DNA from: Anas platyrhynchos
Taxonomy: Eukaryota; Chordata; Aves; Anseriformes; Anatidae
NCBI RefSeq assembly: GCF_047663525.1
Contig: NC_092607.1
Coordinates: 5,303,001-5,367,000 of the forward strand
Length of the DNA: 64,000 bases
Reading direction: 5' to 3'
Part shown: positions 10,700-21,556 of the stretch, piece after piece
How the letters are laid out: each line of letters starts with the position of its first letter
Position numbering within the stretch: the stretch's first letter is position 1
Translations under genes and position numbers: made by a program
Notes under the pieces: model-generated
Databases searched by the model: none
Seen by the model: the letters and a program-made list of their open reading frames with translations, nothing else
What the model was told of the DNA's origin: nothing

Positions 10700-13600
10700 A
10701 TCCTTTTGCAGGTACTGGCAATCATTAGCAAAGCTTGACACTAGCATTTATATGCACCATTGTAGAGATGGATGGCCTCCAAATACATGTACCATTCAAT
10801 CCTTTAACTTGTCAAAGCAGAGGCCAAGACTCTGGGAACAAAACAAAAAGCAAGTCTTGCTCTGCCTTCCTCTAGCAGATGAAGTCCAGCCAGAGGGGAT
10901 GGCATGCTCTCAGCTACAGACTCTGATCACTCTTATTTACAGATGCTTCAGATTTTTCCCCCTCTTTCTTAAACCTTAAAGCACTTGTTTAAGAAAATAA
11001 ACAAAAACCACTCATGCTGCTATTTACACCTCTTTGCAAGCCCAAACCAGTGTTTCAGACAAGGACAAGTTCTTATGGCAGAACTGACAAGAGATGCAAG
11101 GAAGTGAATTTATTTCCCATTGTGGGGTTTCCTAACAACCTGATCCTTCTGTATACAATCTAAGAGTTCGTGGCAAATTTCCTTTAGACATCTGTGTGCA
11201 CGACTTTCTTATGGCACTCAAAAAAGAAATTTCCCATCTGTATTATTTTATTTGAAAGAAAAAAGATGCAATACAGAAAAAGATCCTGCCTAATCCTATC
11301 TTGTAACTGGATTTTCTTTCAGAGCAAATGACACTGATCAGATGACATAGCATGGAAAAAAAAAAAAAAAAAAAAAAGAGCAGGCTGAATTCTAGGGCTA
11401 TGTTTCCCCAGAAATCAAAGCTTGTGGTGTTTTCAAACCTGTCTCCACTGAATTCCATTAAGACTGCTGCATAACCCCTTGGTCCCTTTTATAACTTGCA
11501 CATTGTTACTGCTTCAAACCCATCACTCCTAAGAACGTCTCTGGGAAGAGCACACAGCACTAATAACAGAAGCTGCACGTGAAGGAAATCCATTGTCAGG
11601 AAGATGTTCTGGAATATGCTACAGAGGATAGTATTGCAAAAATGTCACAATATATCCTCCTGATAATACATTTTCTGTGAGCTGTACAAAGACAGAGTCA
11701 AGAAAGAGAGGCATTTGTATGGCAGCAGACACCCCAGAACTGTGAGATGAATTTGTGAGTAGCTTTTATGTCAATGGGAAAAAGTTGCTTCCCTCAACTC
11801 TTTTTATCCTCCCAGCCCCTCTCAGAGCACAGAGCAGAGGCTAGAGCAGGCAGAGTAAAAACAAACGAGCACAAGGACAGACCTGCACCTTGGTGCCTTG
11901 GTCCCACAGCAAGATTATCCTATGGGCCTCCAGCTACCATCTCCCACCTCACTGTTTTCACACCTGTCTGGCACTTAACATGAAACAGCCTTTGTAAGAA
12001 CATATGGATGAGGAAAGGAGTAAAATTTAGCCTGTTTACTATAGAGCAAAGCATACAAATACACTGATCTATAGCAAACCAGGGGGGGCTGAAAAATAAA
12101 TAGAGTCCTTGTCCACAAACCTTACTCATGGCAAGAGAACCTACCTAGAGCAGTAAGGGCTGCTGGTTTACACAAGGATGGGAGCTCTGGATGTGACAGC
12201 TACAGAGAAGCTATTCTACCATACAGAAATCTTGAGGCCAAGGCTTTTTTTCCCTGATTTCCTGCAAAGACACTGAAGTCCCACTGCAGAATATGTTGAG
12301 TTAAAGTCTGCTATCCTAGTGCGCCTTATCCCTGCAATTAAAGACACAAGTCAGCTGCTAAAGAACAAAGATGCATTTTGTTGCTCAAAATCAAAATTAT
12401 TGGCTAAATATTTACTTGCCTTAAGATCTGAGCAGCTTGTGCCAATGCAAGCCATGATGCCTTGTTGTTTTACACTCAGCAAAACCACATGAAAGCTATT
12501 AATTGATTATACTTCAGTTGTGCTTTGCTAGGATATTATTTGTGGGCAAACAAATCCCTTTAGTATTCCTGCAGTCCATCTGCCTGGTTAATGAAAGAAG
12601 AGCTTATCTGAGGTGTGTGAAGCTGAACCACACCGTCCCCTGAGCTGGTTTCTCAGCCGTTCCTTGTCAATAAAGTGTGACGATTTCTACCTGCTCTGTC
12701 TCCAGAGATAGAGAGCAGTCCACTGCCATGTGCCCACCTGGCCCCGGTCTCCAGCCACCTCCCACTTCTGTTTTGAGCAACACCTGCATCTTCACATGGC
12801 TTTTTCCTCAGTCAATATCAGATCACTTCTTTCTTCCCCATAGCTGCTGCATACTAGCTGCAGTACCTAGGTGGCAAGGCTGAGCATCGAGCATCCGAGT
12901 GATATTTCGGTGAGTAGCTGCAGGTTTTTAAAAGGAAATATGTTCTATGGTGTGGAATTCCCAAGGCTCCTCTGACCAAAGGAAACAATATGAATACAAC
13001 CTCATTAAAGACTAATGCATGTTTCCAGGCATCGACAAATATCCAAGCAGCTCCTAGTGAGCCACGGGGGAGACGCGTGCAGAGCACTATAAAAGCTTTA
13101 TGAATGACAAACTTGCCAAATTGCTGTTTAAACAAGGAAGCAAATGGGAAGACCATCTGCATCAGATTGAAACTGCTCATAATCCTGTCACTCTTGCCAA
13201 TATGGCAAGCTTAAGCTCTTCTGTTGGCTTGTGCCCAAGAGACAAATATTTGTAGCTTATATAGCCATGTCCCCCCAGTCCTAGGGTCTGAGGCCCTTTT
13301 TGCCATTTCTATTGGGATCCTGGCAGGGCAAACAAGGTTCCCTCTTCTCTTAGACCTGGGTGATTCCTCCTCTGTGCCACAAGCTCTACAGCCTGGGGAG
13401 CTGTCCTGGAAACCCCAGCTATCCATCACTGCTCACTTGTTCCCACCCATTCCCGGTCCTTCTCTGCCTCCTCCCAGGACCAAACATCGCACCCTCACCT
13501 GCCCGTTCTCAGCAGAACCCCACAAGGCCAGCAGTGCTGCTGTCCCCACTTTACAAATGAGAAATCAAGATCTTAAAATAACTTACAAGCTCATTCCATG

Positions 13601-13835
13601 ATGCCACATAAGAGGAAAGGGCTGACCCCAGCCCTGCCTCACAGAGAACTGGAGTTATTCTCCTTCCCTTACCCCTCAGCCTGGGACTGCACAGCAGCTA
13701 TCAGCACCTTTCTGCTCACTACAATTAGTACATACCCTAAAGAGAGCCAAAAGGAAAGCCAAGGCACCAGCCTACCACCCCTTGTGTAGATCTTAATCTC
13801 GTCTCTTCACAAGGAGCTTTGAAATAAAAATAAAA
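10700..13835. other. Unique non-coding DNA with long A tract
   Basis: No gene is recognised. A run of 22 A lies at 11356-11377, without any SINE-like or processed-gene sequence that I can see upstream. A near-palindrome centred on ATGCAT lies at 12364-12382. ORFs up to about 125 codons near 13224-13601 are in GC-richer sequence and not family-like. Confidence 0.6.
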
Positions 13836-13837
13836 CT

Positions 13838-14060
13838 AGTAACTGATAATTAGCTCTAAAGACACACAGGCAATTGTGCTTTATCGTGTACAAGCTCTTT
13901 GATAATAGGCCAAGCCTTGTGCCATGAATTGCTAATTAATTCTTTCTTAGCAAAATGTTTTGCTTAATTAAAGGGTGTACTGATTTATAAACATGTCCCT
14001 AAATGTTATTCACTCTGCATCTGTTAAAAAGGACACAGACTGTTCCTGCACTTTAGCATT
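13838..14060. promoter_or_regulatory. Possible regulatory element rich in TAATTA cores
   Basis: Within about 130 bp there are three homeodomain-type cores: TAATTA at 13847-13852, TAATTAAT at 13933-13940 and TTAATTAA at 13964-13971. A 16-bp near-perfect palindrome, AGCAAAA-TG-TTTTGCT (13949-13964), lies between the last two. CpG is almost absent and there is no coding frame. Clustered homeodomain cores around a dyad are typical of conserved non-coding enhancers, but no conservation can be judged from one sequence. Confidence 0.25.
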
Positions 14061-14540
14061 TCTTTTCAAATTATTCCATTGCACCTAGCTACGCTCTTTT
14101 CAACACTGATTGTGACAGACTCAAAAATTATTAAATCATGAATACAAAGGGAAAAGCAAATGATACGTACATAATGGGGAATGTGCTCACTGCCCCCAAA
14201 ATATTTCAAATGACAAAGCCAGGAAGAGCTGGAAAAGCAGCTCATGGACCAGACCTGTTCTCACTCTTGCTGGAGCGAATCAGGACCTGCACCCCAAGGT
14301 CTGCCTGACATAAGTTGGAGGAAGGCAAAGGCAGGGCAAACATGCAGGTGGTGTCCTGTCCTGGGTGACAGTGGCTTTAATGAGGAGCTGATGGCAGCAG
14401 GAACCTGGCCACGAGGCTGTAGCCCAGCTTGCAGCCTGCAGGTACCTGAAACACCCTGAGGACAGCAAGCAGGCAGGTGGGGACCTCGTAAGGGGTCTGA
14501 AGCCAGGAAGCTGGCCCAGAGGAGAAGCGGGAACTTCAGT

Positions 14541-15058
14541 AGGTCACACCTCGAGTACTGTGTTCAGTTTTGGGCCCCTCGCTACAAGAAGGACATGGAG
14601 GTGCTTGAGCGGGTCCAGAGAAGGGCGACGAAGCTGGTGAGGGGCCTGGAGAACAAGTCCTACGAGGAGCTGCTGAGGGAGCTGGGCTTGTTCAGCCTGG
14701 AGAAAAGGAGGCTCAGGGGTGACCTTATCGCTCTCTACAGGTACCTTAAAGGAGGCTGTAGTGAGGTGGGGGTTGGTCTGTTCTCCCATGTGCCTGGTGA
14801 CAGAACGAGGAGGAATGGGCTTAAGTTGCGCCAGGGGAGTTTTAGATTAGATGTTAGGAAGAATTTCTTTACCGAAAGGGTTGTGAGGCACTGGAACAGG
14901 CTGCCCAGGGAGGTGGTGGAGTCACCATCCCTGGAGATCTTTAAAAGACGTTTAGATGTAGAGCTTAGGGATATGGTTTAGTGGGGACTGCTAGTGTTAG
15001 GTCAGAGGTTGGACTCGATGATCTTGAGGTCTCTTCCAACCTAGAAATTCTGTGATTC
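14541..15058 (+). mobile_element. CR1 LINE, 5'-truncated, plus strand, well preserved
   Basis: This copy holds the C-terminal end of CR1 ORF2 and the 3' tail. The frame is open for at least 145 codons from about 14547 to the stop at 14979-14981. It includes [59 protein letters not shown] and the [11 protein letters not shown] end, in the order expected for the region after the reverse-transcriptase palm and thumb. After the stop comes a trailer with 'ggttggactcgatgatctt' and the end AAATTCTGTGATTC, the ATTCTGTG-type terminus. The absence of frameshifts in the retained part makes it younger than the other CR1 copies here. The 5' truncation removes the endonuclease and the catalytic RT motifs, so it cannot move. 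I link this 3' end to waterfowl-type CR1 from memory only. Confidence 0.95.
14595..14981 (+). pseudogene. CR1 ORF2 C-terminal fragment (reverse-transcriptase polyprotein)
   Basis: A 128-codon open frame begins at an internal methionine within [13 protein letters not shown]. The upstream codons back to about 14547 are in the same frame and still match CR1, so this ATG is not a native start. Full ORF2 proteins in the family are around 900-1000 residues, so only the last eighth or so remains. The catalytic YxDD motif and the endonuclease domain are absent. The sequence ends at the normal ORF2 stop, followed by the 3' trailer. It is a remnant without expected function. Confidence 0.85.
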
Positions 15059-15059
15059 A

Positions 15060-17050
15060 GGAAGAGGGAGAGGGAGCTTCAGGAGGCAGGTCTGATCCAG
15101 AGAGGCCTTGGAGGTGGAAGGTTTTCAAGGAGCTGGGTGGGACACAGTAGAACAAGCCAATACAGCAAAGGCAGGGAGGAATCTGATCCAGAGCAGGATC
15201 ACCAGTGGGCTCAGATGTAAGGTGGTGCAGTTTTACAGTGCCCCAAGGGATCCTCAGCTGAACATGCAGGTGATGGGAGCAGTTTGCTTTTCCTGAAGCC
15301 ATACATGAGTAACTCCCCAGCAGGACTTCATCCTTGCTGTGGCATTGCTACCACGAGCTTCAGCACTGTCATGTGCTTTGGGCTAGCATCTCTATATTCT
15401 TGCCTTATTCTGAAAGGTTTCCCTGAGCAGGGACAGGACATTGGGCTCAGTGCCCTCCAGCGTGACCCAGCCCAGACCCTCCCATAAAGAACAGCACCTT
15501 TCACCCATGGCTGCTCTCCCACCTCCTTAGAGGGGTGGCAACCCATTGGGGAGCTTTGCTTTGGAAAAATGCAGCACTGGCAGAAGTTTCTGCAGGGACT
15601 TCTGGTGCTATCCTACTGCACAGGTCACCCAGCTCTGCTCTGAACACAGCCCCCAACTCCAAGGACGAGCCACTAGAAGTATGCCTCCATCCTCTCCATT
15701 TGTATATGCCAACCAAGACACAAAGAGCTTCTGTTTGCTCATGAAAAGTTAGTGATTTACTTGCACCCAGTTTACCTTACCTTTTGTGTTGTATTACTGC
15801 CTGCTGCATAAATCCACTCCAGAATACCTGAGGAGCATTTGATGAAACACTGCCCTCTGAAATGCATAGGTTATAGTTGTCAGCAGTTGTAAGTCTGTCA
15901 GCATTCAGGTATATATTCATTTTCACCCAGCATTCATAAATCAGATCAAATACCACCTTCTTTGTCTCTTCCTTCCTCCTCATTGCTGATGTATCATGTG
16001 GTGAGTTTGCTTGATGCAAGCCTGTGCTGTCAGAGTGGTGTGAAATAGTCAGAACTGCACATATATTTATAGGAAAGTCCTTTGAGCTGAGACTTCGTTG
16101 CAAGCTGGGGACTAATGAAGTGGATGGGGAAAGCCAGTTGTGAGCACTCCCAAGCCATTTGATGAGCTTAAACAGAAAGCAAATGAAACCAGCTGGTTGT
16201 AATAGCTCTGGTGTGACACCAGGTGAAACGCAGCTTTTTCCATAAGGCTTCCTATTGAGACCTAGAGTTTCATCAGACATGAAACAAAATGAGACATGTG
16301 ATATGTGATCAGTGAGCCCGAGTGATTGCAGAGGAAAGGGAAAATCCGCATGCACCCTGAGAAGCCAGGCTGCTGTTGTTGCCTGTTCAGAAGCAGCAGC
16401 ACAGCATCTACACCCAGCCCATTTTGGCCATCAAATCCAACCTTCTCTTTCACTCAGAACAGGGTTTCCCCATGACCACTGCACTTGGATCCCTGTTTGT
16501 TTGTCTGTTTGTTTGTTTGTCTCTAGATTGTCTTTCCAATGGTTTCCTATCCCAGTCTGGTAATTTCATACCTTTGAGAACTTCTTGCCTTCCTAAGTTA
16601 AATTGCTCCAGTTAATTAGCCTCACTGCACAGAGCCATGGCCCTATTTCTAGTCTGAATGTTGGCTGCCTACAGAGACATTATGTATGCTGAGCACTGGA
16701 CAGCCAGCACTTCTCTGAATGTATTTGCAACTTGATAATATTGCTCTGGTTACATCTTATACTTAGCCTCTGATCCCTGGCTGGGTTAGATCAGAATTGT
16801 CCTGCTCATGTCAGGGCAGCTGAGCCAGCTGACATGTCTGAATCTGGCCCCCTATTAACTGTAGTTTACAGTTGTTTATGGATAAAACATCCAGTGCTTT
16901 ATTTAAATAAGGAGAATAAAAGGTTAAGCTGCTGCAGATATTCCTATTTAATCTGTTCCAATTACTACATGCATATCATTTTTCAAAAAGGATTTGAGAC
17001 TTCTCCCACACAGACTTTAATTTGTCCACATGAAATATCAATGTTTTAGG
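15060..17050. other. Unique non-coding DNA
   Basis: No gene is recognised. The longest frame is a 192-codon minus-strand ORF (15777-16355). It shows no motif, signal peptide or repeat structure that I know and is within chance expectation. A degenerate (GTTT)n run lies at 16495-16520. Confidence 0.6.
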
Positions 17051-17140
17051 CTAGGATTTTCAAAAGCACCTTAAGGAAATGAGGCACCCACTTCTTATTG
17101 ACTCTCATTGACATCCCTGATTGCTTTGGAGAAATCCCAT
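17051..17140. mobile_element. Old palindromic MITE-like DNA transposon remnant
   Basis: The left end reads GGATTTTCAAAAGCACCT, followed by AAGG and GAGGCACCCA. The right end, read on the other strand, gives GGATTTCTCCAAAGCA, which matches the left end with about three differences. The centre contains ATTGACTCTCATTGAC, itself roughly palindromic. This layout matches an abundant, non-autonomous, hAT-like palindromic element that I know from turtle and crocodilian genomes, surviving as scattered old copies in birds. The naming is from memory, but the inverted-repeat structure is visible directly. Confidence 0.5.
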
Positions 17141-20100
17141 CCTTAATCATCATTATTATGCTATAAGAAATGGTCTCCTTCATCATCACTGACATATCCT
17201 AGATACTGTCAGCTGCCATATCTAATGCCTAAAATATAATAAAGCAAACCAAAACACCTAGATTACTTGATGGATAAGCACTCAGCACGTAACTGGTAGT
17301 GATACTCAAGCAACACTTGAGGTCCTGGTGGCTAAGCCAGCAGCCTGAACATTGCATCTGCACCTGGGAAGCGCAGCCCAGGAGAGCTCTGCTGGACACC
17401 TGCCTTATGGTGAGCCAGGCACATTTTCTCCAAGGTCTGTGCCCTGCCTGTGGAGAGGATTCCTGTCTGAAGGATGGCTGAGGAGCCAAAATGCAGCGCA
17501 GGGACTTGTTTGCCATGGAACCAGTGGGCAAGGGGCTGCAGCTGAAATCTGGGCTCCCTTCCCACAGCCTCTGGTGCTTTGCTAGAACGAGAAGCAGTCC
17601 AAACAAATTCCCAGAGTTGTTCACTTCTCTTTCCTAGTTCCTGACCACATTGCTTGACTGTGCTCACGTTACAGCAAGAAAACCCAAGGGAAGCAGCACT
17701 CCCAGAGCTGCTTGGAGCTGCAGACACAGTCTAGGGTTGGTCTTCAGAGGTGTTGGAGGGTCAGGAGGTAGCAGGCATGGGAAGGCATCCATGAAGCTGC
17801 CTCTCGTTGGCATAATACAAAATTGTTTTTCCAGGCCAAGGTCTTTCTCTAGCACACTGAACCTGGAACATTTCCACCTTCAGCCTGATGCACTCAGACC
17901 CTCCAGCACCCTCCAGGACAAACAGTGCTACATCTTTTGGATGAGATCCCAAATACATTGCTATCTCTGCATGCTCCTGACAAGCTGCACCGACACAGCT
18001 GTGCTTAGAGATTCTTGTGCATTGACTGGGGATTACACTGCAAGGAGATCACCCTGGCAGGAACTGACATGGAAGCCTCCCAGAACATGAACCTCTGCGT
18101 GTTCCCAAAAAGCTCATTATAGAGCCACCCTTTGCATTTGCACTCATGTGTGACTGCAGAAAACGTTGCTTAAAGCTACAGACAGTTGTGTAAGCAAATC
18201 AGGGCTGACACTGCAGACTGCTGGCTCTGGGGTGACTGCTGCTCATGATAAGGTTGTTTGCCTTTTGTAGCACCAATCATGTAAGGAAAAGATGCAAGGT
18301 CTGTTGGGACCAGAAAAATACATATCAGCTTCTCAGCATCTTTGCTCCTTCACAGCTGCGTTGCAGCGGGCAAGCAGACTGTAAGTACAGTAAGCACTGT
18401 GTATTTTTGCTTCCAAATACCACCGAGCCTTTATCTATTGATTGTAAGCAAAGGATCATTAGGAAGGGAAAGGGAGAAGTTGGTTTAGTGAGAAATGCAA
18501 AAATCCAAATTCAACTTCTCAGAGGCCTGTATGGATTAATAGAATTAATTTATCTTGCAGGGCATTAATTGAAGAATGTGCTGAGGTTAAGGACAAGGTC
18601 AGCTCTTCACAGTATAATGTCTCCTACATAATTCACTTACCAAGCCATCAAGACAATCTGTGCAGAATAATAGTGAAGGATGGGCTTTCTCTTCCCAGGA
18701 TCTCAGGGAACATAACCTTGTATTACAGATGACTATAAATGAAAGTTGTAGGAAGGTACATGGCAGATGTTCCATTAGATGAGATGTTTAGCACCATCTT
18801 CTATCTCTTCAAGGCAGAGAGTTCCAGATCAGGCCTGGGCAGCACAAAGGGACACTCTGACCCAGTACAGGCTCCCTCTGCTCCACTGAATATGCAGTGT
18901 CTGAGCTCGCAGCCTCACCCTTCAGCCCTCCAAGGAGGAAATACAATTGGGAATTGTTGCTGTGTTTCATTATTCCTCCAGACCAACACGAAAAGGGCTA
19001 CAGCAACATTTATAACTTGCCCTCCAACAACAACTGAACCACAATTTTTTAACCCTGGAAGTGTTTTCCCATGAGATTAATTAAATACCTGAGCAGGGGC
19101 CCAATATTAAGTGTTTGTCCTCGGACAGACTCACAAAATAAGGCCCTCAAAAACCTGGTGTACATGGCCACCGTTCAGCCCAGTTTTGGGCCAGAGACCT
19201 CCAAGTGGTTCTTCCAGACTAAGTTTTTCTGTGAGCCACAAAAGGCAGACTGCATGGCAGAAAAGCAGGCTGAGTCACTGGGTCTCGGAGGCAGAACTCG
19301 GAGGACTGCAGCCTCGAAGCTGCCCCACAGAGAGGGCTGAACGCCTGGCACTGCTGGGGGCTTGTGCCTTCCCTCGAGCCCCCCTGGCACATAGCCAGGC
19401 AAGGCATCCAGCCAGCCCTGATCCATTAATGAACACCAAGGAGATCAAAGATGATGCCATAAGATGGAACGTCTGCTTTGCAGCTCTTAAAAGCTTAAGA
19501 AAAATGAAAACACATACAAGGAAACTATATGAGGCCAATTTTACTGAAGATTGAACACCAGACTCAAAGGTGAGGTTTTGTGCCAGACTTACTGCTTTTT
19601 TTGTGACCACATTTCATCTTCCTTCTTCAAATGCATTATGATAAAATCTAATTATAGCATCGCCTGATTTCCCCCAGACAGTGCTCTACACTGTAGGGCA
19701 TACTGCAGAAGTAATACAGCCAACATTTTTTTCGTTTCACTTGTTTTTGTTTAGTTTTCTTGTATGCCTGTTATTTAAGGTTTTATTGCTTACACACTAT
19801 TTAAACTAAGGCTGATCCATCTCCAAGTTGCTGAAAGCCGTATAATTAAGTTACTGGATTGCCACAGAATCTACCCTGCTCAACAGGGTGGTACAGGAGG
19901 CGGTCTGGGAGCAGTCACAAGCAGGGGCTGACAGCAGAAGAGCAACTTCTGTGGGGTGAGATGGGCGCACAGCTGGGCTTTGGGGGCACCCCAAAATTGT
20001 TACCTCACCTACCTGTACTGCAGCAAAGAATGAAGTTGCTGAAGTGTACTGAAGTTAGCATAGTCCAGCTGCTGAACATAGGAAACAGCCACATGAAATG

Positions 20101-20227
20101 AAGAGCTTTATCTGCAGGCTCTATTAGACCCAGTTTCCTCAAGCTCCCACTACTGGGGCTATGGCTAGGGAAAAGAAATTTAGATATGCAGCAACAAAAG
20201 AGCTCTAACAAAATGCTGGCATGTGAT
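17141..20227. other. Unique non-coding DNA
   Basis: No gene or known repeat is recognised. Overlapping ORFs of 130-147 codons occur at 17229-18090 and 19111-19554 on both strands without family resemblance. A short acceptor-like TCCTTCACAG with an ACT-GTAAGT donor 25 nt later (about 18354-18378) is probably fortuitous. Confidence 0.6.
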
Positions 20228-20250
20228 CTAGGCAGGGAAAAAGAAAAGTT
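20228..20250 (+). repeat. Dispersed exact 23-bp repeat, copy 2
   Basis: Identical over 23 bases to 7719-7741 on the same strand. The upstream 'aaaatgct' is separated from the core by about 12 bases that copy 1 lacks. Downstream similarity fades quickly into AT-rich sequence. Confidence 0.8.
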
Positions 20251-21488
20251 AAATAAACAGGGATTTTTATTATTATTTTTTTAACATAAAGTAAAAACAA
20301 ACTGCCTACACTTTCTCTTACCTTTCTGTGAGGCTATTAGCAAGCACCTTGCCTTTAACTATTACATCACCTTGCCATCACTATTAAGATGGTCAGGATC
20401 TGCTCATTTCTCATCAAAATAAATTAGGTTGTTACTTTTATTTATTTATGTTGACTTTTTTAATGGAATATTGACTTTAGCTCAAGTACGTTACTTTTTT
20501 TCTTTATTCTATGTATTTGTTTTTCCTTTTTCCTCGATATATGTATAGACAGTAGCTAGCTGACTCCTCTCAGCCTTCATTTTACTGTATTAAATGAATC
20601 AAGACCTTTTAATAACTCACCATAATGAGGAGTTTACTTTCTCAGACGTCCTTGTAATCTCCTTTAGCTTAGGTCTAACTCAGGCTAACCTAGGCTGGGC
20701 TGTGGTCTGGATTTGAGCTGAGTTTACGCTAGCACCTTTTGCACTGCCTTTCATGATTCTGTACTTGCCATGGAAAAACTTCAAAAAATAGCTTTACAGG
20801 TGTTTTGTTCAGCCAAAAATTGATTGAGCTTGCAGTGTGTTGCAGCAAGTCTGTCAGTCTGCTTTGTTCCTTCATTTCTGACAGCACTTCTTGAGACTTT
20901 ATGCACATCTACGTTGGCTTAATACAATTATAGATGATAAAAAAAGTCATAGTAGCACTACTGGCTTCTGCCTCTGACCTCTGCTTTTAATGTCTTGCCC
21001 CGAGTGCATTAAGGACCTGTTCCCAGCCACCACTTTAAATTCTGCAGCAGAGAGGATATCCAAGTGCAACCTGAGATGATTTTTCAGGGCTACAGCTACA
21101 CGTTAGGAATTTGGTAAGACGTATATACTACTGTGGAAGAAATAACTCTTTGTGCCCTCACAGATGAGATTCCTGCATTGGCTCCTGCACCTCGAGGCTG
21201 CAGCACTTGGAGCCCCAGCAGCCTGGACAGAGCCCAGCGCTGCGTTTCAGTGCCCTCCTGGGCTCAGTTCTTCTGCCAGAGCCCTCCCTGACGGGAAGGG
21301 GGATTTGATGTTCTTGGGCAGTAGTGTCAAAGCCCACCCTCTCCCAAAACACCAGCTGTGTAGGTCCTGCTGTTTTCCTGGGACATGTGCCAGCAAACGC
21401 AGGCAGCACGACCCATGCCTTCTTCCAGGTGACAGTGCACCAAGTGCCTGGCTCACATGAAATCTGGCATGGCTTTCATTGTGTTTTT

Positions 21489-21556
21489 TGTTTTGTTTTG
21501 GTTTGTTTGTTTGTTTGTTTTTGTTTTCTGTTGCTTTTATTATTATTATTTTATTT
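21489..21556 (+). repeat. T-rich (GTTT)n and (ATT)n simple repeats
   Basis: TTTTG and GTTT units (21489-21526) are followed, after a short interval, by about four ATT units ending near 21551. The overlapping long ORFs here (131-135 codons) owe their runs of F, V and L to this composition. Confidence 0.9.

Noticed and set aside
15777..16355. 192-codon minus-strand ORF with a possible small splice unit at its end
   Set aside because: No recognisable family. The acceptor before the last segment is poor and the donor context is common.
19138..19215. Weak resemblance to a CR1 ORF2 phrase ('QPSFGPET')
   Set aside because: The similarity covers only a few residues and neither flank continues as CR1.
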